A stretch of DNA of 64,000 bases from Acanthacorydalis orientalis (Eukaryota; Arthropoda; Insecta; Megaloptera; Corydalidae). The notes beneath the pieces were generated by a model. It ran no database searches and was not told the DNA's origin. It worked only from the letters and a program-made list of their open reading frames with translations. The DNA lies in assembly GCA_034766995.1 (NCBI GenBank), contig CM068318.1:4852001-4916000 (forward strand). Reading direction: 5' to 3'. Below are positions 13,246-24,524 of this stretch, in pieces (position 1 is the stretch's first letter; each line of letters opens with the position of its first letter). A program made the position numbers and the translations under genes.

Positions 13246-14509
13246 TTCTTTTCTATATCAAGAAAAACTTAATTTAAAACTCTATTCGAGCATATTCAAT
13301 CTTTTTTAATCTCGGTTTCAAAAGTAAAGCTTGATTTATTGACGATATTAAATCACTTGTAATGTTATTTAAATCAGCTTGTGTCATTAAATTGGAATCA
13401 GAAGACAGAAAACTAGTTTTAAATGTAAGATCACTATCAATTTTATCCTGTTGAAGTTCTCAAGCAACTTATTTATTTTCATTAAGCTCCAAATTTTCAG
13501 TTCTTTTAATCCAGGTGACTTGTAATAATGACACACAGTTCTTGTAGCTGATTTGGATGTTTTATAGCATATTTGAGTTTTGATATAATTCCTGATATTT
13601 GTCAAAAAAATAGGACACTAAGAGAAGTTCTATTGTATCTATACTCTTAAGATTGTGACAAAAATTGTCCCAATAATCAACTAGTAGCATTATATATGTA
13701 ATTCAGCATACATCAAGGGTTTAACTTTTATTCCTATGATTTAATTTCAGACTAAAATAAAATCCTATCTTTCTTAATTAATGTAAAAAACTGATCAAGT
13801 TCTATGATATATTAAACAATTTATATCCTCAAAAAAAAAATAGTGAGGAATATAAACTCCTGAAAATAACAAAACTGTTAAGAGAATGTATGTGCAGTTC
13901 AAGACTTAAGTGTTCGCATGTTGATGATCAAACGCAGATACGTTGGTGATTTTTTTCACTTTGAAATGTGTGCGCAGTAACTTGGTATAGAATAATCAAC
14001 CAATAAGTAGTACAAATTTTATTAAAAATGAAGCATACGCAGAACTTATCAGTGATGTTTCAATCTTAACTCATATAACTGAACTCACTAAGTATATTTG
14101 GGTTTACATCCTAATCAGCTGTTGGTTGTATCGATCCTGTTAAACATTAAACATTTTATAAAAATTGAAACAATTTTATAACATATTTTAAATTCATCTG
14201 ACAACTGACAAAAAACGTGGATATAACTGTAATCCAGCGCTCTATCTAAACGCATTGGAGCTCAGTATGTTTTATTTTTCATCTATTAACATTTTCAATT
14301 CATCTATCAGGCAATTGTATAAAAATGTGTGGTTTTATAAAAAATAAATTTAGAATTCAATTCTCAAAGTGATAAAATCCAAGTGATAAAAAATACTCTG
14401 ATTTGTACATCTATGATAATTGTATAAAAAAATATCTGAAGCAATTCGTGTGATAAAATATCTGCTGAATAGTGTTCATGTGTGTATTTGTGTAATTTGA
14501 AATAAGCTC
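12741..14509. other. AT-rich spacer with (TA)n array
   Basis: Holds a (TA)n array at 13195-13241. The minus-strand 72-codon frame 13387-13605 has no motif and no splice support. Nothing recognised. Confidence 0.55.
13195..13241. repeat. (TA)n microsatellite
   Basis: About 47 bp of uninterrupted TA. Confidence 0.95.
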
Positions 14510-14960
14510 GCTCCTGATACAAGCGTATGAACAAAATTAATCCGTTCCGGATTAGACGTTTTAATAATCGCTCTTGTATTGTATCAGTTTCTTAATTATA
14601 ACGTAACACAACTCAAAACTAACTAATTTCATTTTTAATTGTACATACAGTACGTGAGTATTATTGCTATGTCGAAGCGAATCCGAAGTTGAAATTAAAC
14701 TATCGAGCGGAGCAGATATAGTGCATCACGATTCCGGTACCGGCATTAATAATGGACGTCATTATTTCATAGAAAATTATCTTTGTTTTGAACTAACTAC
14801 CTGTACGTTCGAACGCGAAATCGACTACATTCGCGTGCGTTTTGTTGTGTACAATCAAATTGTTGTTAATACTAAATATTCTATTTCGAGTTTCATATTA
14901 CCATTATGCATGCATTTGAGTTGCACTTAACGAAATCGCATTTAATAATGATTCTTGAAA
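14510..14960. promoter_or_regulatory. CpG-richer island
   Basis: A GC-richer block with ATTCCGGTACCGGCATTAAT and ACGTTCGAACGCG words. It contains an 88-codon plus-strand frame (14664-14930) with mixed composition but no recognisable domain, no plausible flanking splice pair and a non-ATG start. Enhancer-like by composition. Confidence 0.3.
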
Positions 14961-15297
14961 ATTTGCATTTTGAAACGTTTTACTCGTTGACGTATCGTAT
15001 TTTTTAATAAAACATTTTTAGTTAATTAACATGTAAAATATATGTCTATTCATGCAGATACAATATGAATATTGTTCACATCACATTAATAACTAAAATA
15101 CAGGTATAATCTAAGTTAATTAAACAGTTCATTATCCGATAATGTAATAATTTACAAATTCTCCCATTTTGATATTAAAATAGTCAGTTCAATATTCTGT
15201 TGAAATATAATTTTAACAAAATATTATATAATATTGAATTTAAACCGTGTAGATATATCGTTAGTGTACATAATTGGATTTGTATTTTATTAAAGTA

Positions 15298-16590
15298 TTA
15301 GGCTGGTGGAAAAATAATTGCGGTTTTTATCATTTTATGTGCGGAGCCGATTTTTCTGGTCACTGTTATTTTTTGTTATAGTCACATGATACATCATTGT
15401 AAACAATGAAATTAGCAGTACTTATTTCAGCTTGTGTCTATTGCTTTCATTCTTTAGTATTGTTAGATATAACTTCTTAAATTAGTCATGGAAAAAAGTA
15501 AATTCGCGCGATTTTGTTTTATGAATTTAAATTAGGAGGGAAAGCAATAGAAATTGCTCGAAATATCAATTATATTTTCGGTGAAGAGTCAGTTAGTGGA
15601 TGTACAACTCAACACTGGTTTCAAAAATTTCGTGATGGGTAAATGAAAACTTTGATGATGAAGAAGGTCGTGGACATCCTTTATCTAGAGACAATAATGA
15701 TTTAAGAACCATTATTGAAGCGGACCCATACATAACAATTCTAGAGGTGGCAGAAGAACTCAATGTTGATCATTCAACAGTTCTTCGCCATTGAATTCAA
15801 TTGCAAAAACAAAAAAGCTGGATTAATGGCTGCCGTATGAATTAAACAAACATCAAGCAATTCGACGATACGAAGTGTACTCTACACATCTTTCCCTTAA
15901 CAAAAATGATCAATTTCTTGATCGCATTGTCACATGTGATGACAAGTGAATTCTCTACATCAATCGAAACCGTCCATCGCAGTGGCTACACCGAAGAGAA
16001 GCACCGAAACAGTTTCTTGAACCGAAGCTTCATGAAAAGGCTGTTTGGTTGTCGGCAAGTGGCATCGTTCACTACAATCTCTTAAATCCCGATGAAACAA
16101 TAACAGCAAAAACATATTGTCAGGGAATTGAAAAATTGTATGAGAAGTTTTATCGTTTACGGTCAGCAGTAGAGTCAATCGAGGAGGACCAATTCTACTT
16201 CATGACAACACCCGATGACACGTCTTATAAATGACTTAAAAAAATTAAATGAACTGGGTTATGGAACCATACCTCTCCCACCTTATTCTCCGGACCTATC
16301 TTCAACAGATTGTCGTTTTTTTAAACATTTGAGTAATTTCCTACGAGAGGTTTTCAAAGATCAAACATCAGCTCAAAGCGTTTTCGATGAATTCGTTAAT
16401 TCCAGGAATTCAGAATTCTATCTTGTAGGAATAAACATACTTGTTTCCCGTTGGGAGGGATGTGTGCAGGCTAGTGGTATTTATTTCGATTAATATATAT
16501 GTGTATATATATATATATAAAATTTTCAACTGATATATGCGTCTGTATAATCTATACGTAAAAACCGCAATTATTTTTACACCAAGCTAA
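15298..16590 (+). mobile_element. Full-length decayed mariner transposon
   Basis: Tc1/mariner-superfamily DNA transposon of 1293 bp. The left terminal repeat starts TTAGGCTGGTGGAAAAATAA and the right end is its near-perfect inverse (CACCAAGCTAA). Both are flanked by TA (15296-15297 and 16591-16592), the expected target duplication. The ends closely resemble those of the Hsmar1/MADE1 (cecropia-type) mariners. A single transposase frame lies between them but is broken by stops and frameshifts, so the copy is immobile. A (TA)n array has grown between the transposase stop and the right terminal repeat (about 16492-16519). Confidence 0.95.
15488..16492 (+). pseudogene. Mariner transposase, inactivated
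   Basis: A cut-and-paste transposase of about 330-340 codons. The N-terminal helix-turn-helix region is readable (YEFKLGGKAIEIARN, then TTQHWFQKFRDG), followed by EADPYITILEVAEELNVDHS. All three catalytic aspartates are still visible: TCDDK near 15931-15946, HDN at 16201-16209, and YSPDL at about 16283-16297, as in the mariner DD34D triad. Damage includes a frameshift just after the first eight codons, TAA at 15640, TGA at 15792, TGA at 15947 (in place of the Trp of DDKW), and TGA in place of the Pro of HDNTRP. The C terminus ends with the usual SRWxxCVxxxGxYFD. Confidence 0.93.
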
Positions 16591-17029
16591 TAGTTCAAAC
16601 ATTCGTTTCACAGAAAACAACTAATCCCTAATGAATACATAATTATTTTTCAATGTACGTTTATATTGATTTATGTAAATATAAATATATAGTATATTAG
16701 ACATTAAACTTTATATATGAGATGTTAACCTAAATATATAGTATATTAGATATTAATTTATTAATCTTTAAGAGAGAAAGTCTGGAAGAACTATTTATCT
16801 ATTAAAATATTTTATTTAAATCGATTTTTGTCTGTTGACTGTATGCCATATCAAGCAAACGAAATATGTTTTACACGGTATCTTTTATTGGATAATTCAA
16901 TAAGTAACATGAAATCTACAAGCATCCCATACTTTATTATATAAATATCATGTTGAATTATTCTGTGCATCGTGAAAAATTAATCAAAATACAAATACGA
17001 AATCAAATTAGAACGATTGCTTCTTTCTG
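16493..17029. other. Transposon 3' end and AT-rich spacer
   Basis: Holds the mariner tail with its internal (TA)n, then AT-rich DNA with two similar AATATATAGTATATTAGA words near 16680-16755. No gene is seen. Confidence 0.6.
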
Positions 17030-17500
17030 TTGCTGTAAGTGAAAGCGATTTATAATTTTATTATCCTGTTATCAAGTCGCTCGAACATAAAAAAAGTACG
17101 CAAACATTTCCTCAATCCGAGTTACGTCTATTGTTCGCAATGTTCAGACATCGACGCGTGTATCTCACGGCCGCCAGCGGCGAGGGGCGAACGCGCGACT
17201 TCCACAGAATAATCCTTCAGAAGTTGCTCAGATTTTCAGTGACGTAATAATTTGACCACTACAAAAGTTGTTCAATAATTTCTTGCTAGTGCTTATTCTC
17301 GCTCTCGGCGGATGGTTTTAGTGGGAAAAGGCCGTTGTAATAGTGGCAGCCAGCGGTATGTAATACGGAAAGACTGAGAGATACACATCACGTGCAGTTT
17401 ACGAGTGTTTCGAACTCAACAGTCAACGCGAACTACTTGTGTTTTGCAACTGTACGTTACATCAAAAGTTCTCAAACAATGGTCTTAAATTTAATATCGA
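17030..17500. promoter_or_regulatory. Strong CpG-rich island
   Basis: One of the most GC-rich blocks, with ACGGCCGCCAGCGGCGAGGG at about 17168-17187 and several CG-rich words around it. No frame of note crosses it. Candidate enhancer, insulator or unannotated promoter. Strand and target are unknown. Confidence 0.4.
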
Positions 17501-18053
17501 ATCGTATCGTTATTACAGCCACTACTCTGATATCTCTTTGTTTTGTAAATAGCTAAAATCGTACGAACTGAATTGATACAATTTCATAATAATGCAACAG
17601 TCATGTTCAACTTGATATTTGTACAATTGTATAAATATTGACAGACGTTGCACGTTCTGCCATACCTCGGGACTTTATATTTATTTTCAATAGTCGTACA
17701 GGAAAATAAATCGAGACTCTGGAAACAACAAGAATATCAATTTTATTAAGAGAACTATAAGAGTTTATTTATAATTTAAAAATAACGACGATAAGTTTTG
17801 TGCGATGGTTGAAATTTACTTACGACTGTACTTTATAGATTGAATATTTTATTTGTAAAAAGTATATTGCTTATATTGCACATAAAATAACAAAATTATC
17901 TAACTAAAACATATTACATTTAAAACAAAATTTATCAGTTAAATTACAGAAAATCTAATGTTAACGTCCACGATTTATAATTCTAATTAAGCACAATACA
18001 ACTCTATTTTAAAAAGAAAGTCAGATAAATAATTTGTTTCTATATAAATTACC

Positions 18054-18124
<71 letters not shown>

Positions 18125-19139
18125 TACAAATAACATTTCCTCTATATGTTATTCAATTATGTACAAATTATTGGATTAATTGAGATGAAACATTTCATGG
18201 ATATAGTTGGACTATTCAGTTAACATACAAGCTAATATATTTGAAGTAAGGTAATTATTCAACTACAAATACAATTTAGTCTGGAATAATTCTTAAAATA
18301 ATACTTCTTTCTTGATGTTTCTATGAACGTGATACTGTTTTAAAGGTATTTATTATTTTTTCTGCATTGTTTTTATTTTAATTTTTAAACAGTGCTTGAC
18401 ACTTAGCTAGTTTAATATGAATAAAAATAGACGTCAATTTTATAAAACAATCCATTCAGGTATATAAAAATTACTTTTATAACATGTGAGTATTGATTTT
18501 AAATTTATAATTGTATCTGATTTTCTCAGTTTATTATGATGGTGATTTTTATATTACTCAATCACTCAAGTATTGATCTATTATACCAGTTTTAGCCTTT
18601 AAGTCTTCCTTAACTAACTTTTTAATAAGCAGTTTATCAATATGGCTCGAGAACTGAAACTAGTCGTTACAGATTAATACTTGATTGATTGTCCTGGATT
18701 AATATTATCAGGACATATGATTTTATGACAGTTATTTTCTTAAGTAACTTATTTATTATACTAAGTATAATTATTATTTATTCATAATGATGTCAAGAAA
18801 TATATTTATAGTAAAAAATATTTTTGTTTCAAAAACGTTATTTCATAAATGCATTCTATGAATATTTGGCAGTAAATTTTTGAAGAAGTGAATAATGTTT
18901 TATTTAAGAGTTAATTAATAAAAAAAAACATTTTTTTAAAATTAATTCATAAGAAATTCATGTAAATCTGTAATATCTTAGATAGAAGATTTTTTTAAAT
19001 GAGAAATATTTTCATTGGCATTCAAATTTCTTGGAAAAGTTAATATTAAGTTTTTTTTAACCAAATTAATATTTAGTTTTATCTATTTATTTGTTTTTTA
19101 ATTGAATATGAATGTCAGTTACACTGATAACTCAAGAAA
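17501..19139. other. AT-rich spacer
   Basis: Includes the compound array at 18060-18121 and a small 7-bp inverted repeat (TGTCCTG 18690-18696, CAGGACA 18709-18715) in a stretch resembling the dispersed repeat family. No gene is seen. Confidence 0.55.
18060..18121. repeat. Compound (CT)n-(TA)n microsatellite
   Basis: About 28 bp of CT followed by about 35 bp of TA, in the same CT-before-TA order as the arrays at 35.7 and 63.0 kb. Confidence 0.95.
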
Positions 19140-19900
19140 TATTCATCTCAGCGCACTGATTAAAAACACAACGTGTTGTCTCCAACAATATAACAGAGCA
19201 ATTTCTTATTTTGTCTAGATGTATTTTCGCACACGTGCACGTCTTTAAAATAAATTACATTAGTTGTTTATGAGTGTGATGTCAAATAAAATACACGTCT
19301 AACAGGACACAAAGAAATACAAAAAGAAAAAAAATTGAGAAACACTGTATTCCGTGTCCGGCGACGACGACGACGTGAGTCGAGGATGTTAGGAGGTGGT
19401 CGTCGGGCCGAAACAGACACCGAAGTGCTGGTCTATTCGATCGAATTCGTGCTGTGTGGGCGGGTGGGTGTAAAGCAGCGTTGGCTTCATAACGATGATG
19501 ACTTGTGCACAAACCACGCTGTGGTTTGTATGAGAGAGCAGATGGAGACTGAGGCGGTGGTGTCCGCCGGACTAAGTGGGACACGCAGGGTGTTTTCTGA
19601 GAGATGTAATAATATCTAGCATCTCCGGGGAACATTTCTCACTAATTACATCTTTATGTTGGCTAGCCATTGCTGTCTGCTGGTCTAACACGTGGTTTCG
19701 AGTACTATCGACTCGATTGGTTTCACCGGATGTATATACTTTTTCTTTTGGCCGATGATAATAATGGCCGAGATGACAACGAGTCACTTATGTTCGGACA
19801 ATGTTGTTATTTTGTCGTCTGCTTGTCCGATTCAAGTCCTCTTTAGCACACAACATCTGTGACGAAATACTTTGACCCGAAAGTATGTACTAACCGCAAT
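19140..19900. promoter_or_regulatory. Longest CpG-rich island in the first half
   Basis: About 750 bp of GC-richer DNA with a GAC trinucleotide run at about 19362-19373. Four open frames of 60-117 codons on both strands overlap here (19282-19635 minus, 19335-19619 plus, 19572-19787 minus, 19576-19758 plus). They are mutually exclusive and none has a known domain, so they reflect low stop density rather than a gene. A promoter, first non-coding exon or enhancer cluster is possible. Confidence 0.4.
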
Positions 19901-22370
19901 CTGTTTTATCTAGTTGCGTTTTATTTATTTTTTTTTTTCAAGCGATGCTAACTGTTAATATTAGCGAATGCTCTCAGTAGTAAATTTAACAACACATTTT
20001 TAATTAAACCAATAGATAGACTAATTTTTATATTTAATATGAAACCACTAATCCATTATTTAATCGGGTTTTTAGAAACGTGATCAAAATTATTGATTTA
20101 TTTATTTTAATTTATATCAGAAATTTATTTCCAGCAATTTAAATTTTCATGTCTTTCAATATTAAAAAAACTGAAAAACAGTAAAACCGTGAATATCCTA
20201 TTTGGTTAGAAGTTAAATTCAAAAATATATAAAAGAACATAAAGATTTCGTGTAACTAAATCTTCTAGCAATTTAATAAAAGAGTTAAAATCTTTAAGAA
20301 TAAAATTAGTTTATAGTTCTTATTCTAATATGAATATTCTGATGGACATTATTTAAAACTTGTATATTTTAGATTCTAATTATAATAAATAATCAACTGA
20401 TAGAATAATGAACAATTATCGAATCATATATTTATATTATTCTCAATTAAATTTATTAATAATTATTAATAATTTATAATTATTACAAAAATTGACCTTA
20501 GAAAAAAATTCAATATATATATATATATATATACACACAACTGATTTTTTTTTCTTTAAAATGAATGTCAATTGTAAAAGCTAAAAAATAACAATTTGCT
20601 AATTAAGTATTCTATTATATTTATTTCTTTTTTGTGTTGTTTGTAAATCAAATACTGGACTGTTATTTCCAAAAAATTCATATATAAAAACATGTATTTA
20701 AATAATGTAAATAATTAATAGAAAAAAAATACACTCAACAGTGATATATATATTTAGTATAATTTATAATTATTTCAATGAAATCATGGCTGAAAACATA
20801 TACGTCCGAGTAAATGGATACATGTTTGTATTCGAGTAAACAATGGACTGAAAAAAATTCGTGTACGAAAATATAAATATTTTTCTATATATCTCGCATT
20901 ATTTATTCTATGATTCACATGAGTATAATTGAAAAAATACTTTTTTCAATAGTAAATCAATTAAAATATACGTAATTAAAAGTCTGTCCATTATTGGAAA
21001 AAATATATAAACACACACACACACACACACACAATGAGAGTAAACAAATTATTAGCTTTTCAATTAAACACATTGAAAAAATTCAGTTAAACGGACAGTT
21101 TTTACTTGAATGGTTTGTTGGTTCGTATCTTTTAACCGTGCCGTCCATCTCGCTCGAAATTTTTCGAGCTTTTTTTCAATTTCGTTTCATTATCGCATTG
21201 TTGTAATTCTACAGTCTGAAAATATGACGACAGTGACAAAACGTTGCAGAATAAAATAAATTACTGTCGAGGAAATGTTATTTAATTTTTTTTGTATAAT
21301 ATATATATATATATATATACATGTATATGCACAAATGTGTGTGTCTTTATTTGTATGTAAAAACCCTTAAGTATTATTTTGTAAATATTTATAATCCACT
21401 GTAAATCGAGATTGAACACAAAAAAAAGTAAATACACGAGCAGGTCTTTGCTGAGAACATTCAAAATGAATTTTTTCATTGTGAAAAAAATCCCGACCCA
21501 TAGAGCACAAGCGGCAATATTAATAAAATAAAACAGAGTATCTACTATATTCGTAATTTTCACGAAGAAAGTTCAGTTAATGAAAAATAATTCTCGACTG
21601 TGTTATTAATATACTGAGAAGCGAAACTTTATCTTCATCAATATTGGCTTCATCATATAATCCTTTAATCTAGCTTGACGTGCCTTGTTACCGTTTTAAC
21701 AGCGGAAACACTCTGCTTTTTCAATTTTAATTTCATTTTGAGGTAGCCGACTACAACCTGATTTATTGTCTCATTCGTAACGAAATATTCCTGCAACAAT
21801 ATCATTTTTAGCCATTCTGCGTGGGTCACATGTTAATGTGTTTTGTTTGATAATACCTTGTCTCGTTAAAATTTATTTTATGTTATTTATTTTAAATACA
21901 TGTTTACAATTTTTTTATCTTTTCATGTTGGAAACGCGATTGTATCATTTTATGTACATAATGCATATATTAAATATATTATTTTATAGTCACGTTTGCT
22001 ACTTTAACGCAAAACAATAGTTTTCATTTACATGTTAAGACCCATATTGTATATATATATATATAATTAAACGCAAATTAAATTACCCTTTTTATCGTTG
22101 ACAGAAAATAATTCAAGAAGGAAAAACAACGTTTGTATTGAATGGACGTGAGTAAATATAAAAAGAAGTTTATGTTCAATTAACAAGATATAAATCACTT
22201 TTTATTAATTAAAAATCATATTTTATTAAAACTAGAATATAGTTCGTTAAAATTGACTGGAAAATAGAAAGAAAAACTGTTTATTAATTTTCACAACATA
22301 ATATATTTTAAAATAAAAAATACCTAAGAACGAAACTTAATGAATTAAACTTGAAACCTATGAGCAGATA
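19901..22370. other. AT-rich spacer
   Basis: Contains short arrays: (TA)n at 20513-20538, (CA)n at 21010-21033, (TA)n at 21299-21320 and 22050-22066. A mildly CpG-richer part lies at 21110-21250. Frames at 20994-21206, 21282-21563 and 21838-22020 are low-complexity or hydrophobic without motifs. Confidence 0.55.
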
Positions 22371-22376
22371 AAGTAA

Positions 22377-22437
22377 ACATTTCTTGTCACCATAGATATT
22401 CGTCACTTTGTCCTGCGGGCAGAGTGACGAGAAATGT
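22377..22437. other. Hairpin with two competing stems
   Basis: ACATTTCTTGTCAC (22377-22390) pairs with GTGACGAGAAATGT (22424-22437): 13 of 14 positions are complementary, with G-U at the other if transcribed. Inside it, GTCACTTTG (22402-22410) pairs with CAGAGTGAC (22420-22428), which overlaps the right arm of the outer stem. The two folds are mutually exclusive because both use GTGAC at 22424-22428. A structured RNA, or a foldback element fragment, would look like this. No family is recognised. Confidence 0.4.
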
Positions 22438-22540
22438 AGGTTTTTATTACATAGAAAAATCATAATTGAAGGTTTTAAGGCTGTGATTCTGTTGATATAT
22501 TGTTTTGATCCTCTTTGATAACTCGAGGTACTTTTTTATA

Positions 22541-22698
22541 AAGGGTTTTCCAATAGGGACGCGGTTTTTTTAAAGAAGATTATATTTCATAGATGTTAAA
22601 CTGACTGACAGCTGTATTTTTTTGACATTTGTTAAGTTTTGTCATTGCCATTTTCAATTACGTCTTCGTATACAATAAAACAACGCACTGAAATAATA
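22541..22698 (+). mobile_element. 5' end of a Tc1/mariner-like element, interrupted
   Basis: Begins with GGGTTTTCCAATAGGGACGCGG, homologous to the left end of the element at 46627. The two align through TTTCA(C/T)AGATGT(C/T)AAACTGA and the start of the transposase (the frame here reads KQRTEII). The copy is broken at 22698 by a mariner insertion at a TA. Homology resumes for a short distance after the mariner (ATAAAAGATACA at about 23237-23248, the IKDT codons of the other copy). Its right end was not found. Confidence 0.75.
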
Positions 22699-23224
22699 TT
22701 AGGTTGGTAAAAAAATATTTACGGTTTTTGCCCTTCAAATTAATTTTCATAGCTAATTTAAGTGACCCAAAACTGTTGGATGACTAACACCTAACTTCTT
22801 CGCAAGTTCTCGAATTGTTGTACGTGGTTCTGATTCAACTAACGTCTTCAGTTGGTCGTTGTGAACTGAAGAATGGCGCCTACGACCTCCTTCTTCTTCA
22901 AGGATTTCGTCCTCAGTACGAAATTTTTGGAACCAATGTTCTTAAACAACACCCACGCCAAAAGTTTAGTTAACGAGCAGTTTTGCTACTTTACCACCCA
23001 TTTTGAACTCATGAAAAAAATTGCTATTATTTGCTTCTTTTCCATCTATAATTCAATAGCCTAATTTGAAACTAAATTAATAATGAAACTAAAGTCAATT
23101 TTACCACAATACAGATTGAAAAATGCACTTGAAAATGAACATGATGAAATGACATTTTTATTGAAAAAAATTAAAGTCAGAATTCAGAAAACAAAAAACC
23201 GGAATTATTTTCCTATAAACCTGA
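22699..23224 (-). mobile_element. Internally deleted mariner, nested insertion
   Basis: 526 bp with TTAGGTTGGTAAAAAAATAT at the left end and a decayed inverse at the right end (TATAAACCTGA), flanked by TA (22697-22698 and 23225-23226). It is shorter than a full mariner (about 1.3 kb) because the catalytic two thirds of the transposase are missing. It sits inside the older element that begins at 22541, so it is the younger of the two. It belongs to a different mariner lineage from the copy at 15.3 kb, judging by the transposase residues. Confidence 0.88.
22752..23045 (-). pseudogene. Mariner transposase, N-terminal fragment
   Basis: Read on the minus strand from the CAT at 23043-23045 it gives MEKK..., then after a one-base shift FFHEFKMGGKVAKLL, stops, HWFQKFRTEDEILEEE, HNDQLKTLVESEP and RTTIRELAKKLGVSHPTVL. 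These are the paired helix-turn-helix DNA-binding region of a mariner transposase. The frame then ends at a stop and the right half is deleted, so no catalytic aspartate remains. Confidence 0.85.
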
Positions 23225-23226
23225 TA

Positions 23227-23879
23227 ATTTTTTGAATAAAAGATACAGTTTTGTTTATTACAAAACTATAAATATGTGTTATAAGAAAATTCATTAATCG
23301 AATATATTTTTTTATATTTGTAAATCAATGAATATTGAATTCGAATGTGAACTAGAACTAATGATAACATCTTATAAACATGAATGTAATTGATTAATAT
23401 ATTAGTCAGTGACCAATTCATTATTTTCACACCAAAACATATATTAAAAACATAAGATATTTAATGATAAATAAATGCTATCTCATATTGAATAAATATT
23501 TTTTAAGATTTTTTCTTATAGAAAAAAAATAATTTTTATTTTATCTAGCAAAAATACTCGAATTTTATTTAGTTATTCACAGTGAAAAAAAAAACAATAA
23601 AGACATTTAAATAAAATACACCGTGTTAATTATATAAATAAATTAAACTGACTAAATCAACCACATTTAAATAAACAACATGGACATCCCTTTACAATTT
23701 TATTTACAATCTTCGAGTATTTTCACTCGGTGTAAATCTGTTTCCACATATATATTTTTTATCGGGGAACATATTTCACAGTATCATTCGTAAAATCATC
23801 AGCTGTCATTGAATTCATTGAAGTAAAAATCTCATGATAATATTTCAAATTGCAATTTTTCTACTACGGTAGCTAATCT
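23227..23879. other. AT-rich spacer
   Basis: The first about 30 bases appear to continue the interrupted element. After that nothing is recognised. Confidence 0.5.
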
Positions 23880-24075
23880 CACAGAAAATTCAGTAGGTTT
23901 ATACTATATAACGTCTGGTTCGACGTCCCGCGGGATACGTTCTGAAACAGCGTACAGTTTGCGTCTCGCTTTCATTATTTTTTTCTTGGTCTACTGGTGC
24001 CATCTACTTATTTCCAATAACGCTCTAAAGCCGACACCACCGCAACTTACATCGCGTCAATATGCTCGAACTCAC
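23880..24075. promoter_or_regulatory. CpG-richer island with CTCF/Pho-like site
   Basis: A GC-richer block including GACGTCCCGCGGGATACG. At 23997-24006 the minus strand reads TAGATGGCAC, again a full match to YAGRKGGCRS (CTCF core), with GCCAT (Pho/YY1 core) on the plus strand. It lies 400 bp upstream of the recursive splice candidate. Confidence 0.35.
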
Positions 24076-24078
24076 ACA

Positions 24079-24081
<3 letters not shown>

Positions 24082-24129
<48 letters not shown>
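24082..24129. repeat. (TA)n microsatellite
   Basis: About 48 bp of TA. Confidence 0.95.
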
Positions 24130-24135
<6 letters not shown>

Positions 24136-24430
24136 GTATGTAGATATAAGTATACGTGAGAATATAATGTAGACTATTTCATTCAACTTTGGTGTTGTTT
24201 ATTTGGTGTTATTGCAGAGAAAAATTCTTTTATTTGATATATTTTAATTTAATTTATGTTTAAAATCTGTATATATTTTTGTATAATCATCGTATAAAAT
24301 GAGAAAATCCAACTCAACGAATACAAATTCTGATATAAGATATATATATAATATGTATATAATATATATTAAATCGATGATAATCTAAAAATATTTATTT
24401 TGAAAATATTTAAAACACCACTCGTCTAAA

Positions 24431-24466
24431 ACACTAATATTTGTTTATTTCTTTTTCCAGGTAAGT
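24431..24466 (+). promoter_or_regulatory. Candidate recursive splice site (ratchet point)
   Basis: In order: a branch-point-like ACTAAT at 24432-24437, a pyrimidine tract (TTGTTTATTTCTTTTTCC, 24441-24458), CAG ending at 24460, and immediately GTAAGT at 24461-24466. A 3' splice site fused directly to a strong 5' splice site with no exon between them is the defining layout of recursive splicing in long insect introns. The expected frequency by chance is low in 64 kb, but splicing itself is not shown. Confidence 0.5.
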
Positions 24467-24517
24467 GTTGCAGTTCTCAATATATTTTTTCCATTGCCGA
24501 ACAATTTCCGTTTGCTG
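24461..24517 (+). other. Candidate recursive-splice exon (57 nt)
   Basis: Between the fused site at 24460/24461 and a second strong donor (CTG then GTAAGTG, 24518-24524) lie 57 nt, a multiple of three. Two of the three frames are open: one reads VSVAVLNIFFPLPNNF..., the other (phase 1) KCCSSQYIFSIAEQF.... It could be the exon that defines a recursive site before being removed, or an ordinary cassette exon starting with GTAAGT. The protein is not recognised. Confidence 0.35.
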
Positions 24518-24524
24518 GTAAGTG

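Noticed and set aside
14664..14930. 88-codon plus-strand frame as a gene
   Set aside because: Non-ATG start, no domain, no splice context; lies in a CpG-richer island where such frames are common.
17165..17190. CTCF site in CGGCCGCCAGCGGCGAGG
   Set aside because: Three mismatches to the core consensus when aligned; the resemblance is mainly GC content.
19282..19787. Four overlapping open frames of 60-117 codons on both strands
   Set aside because: They contradict each other, lie in a GC-richer island where stops are rarer, and show no domain or splice pair.
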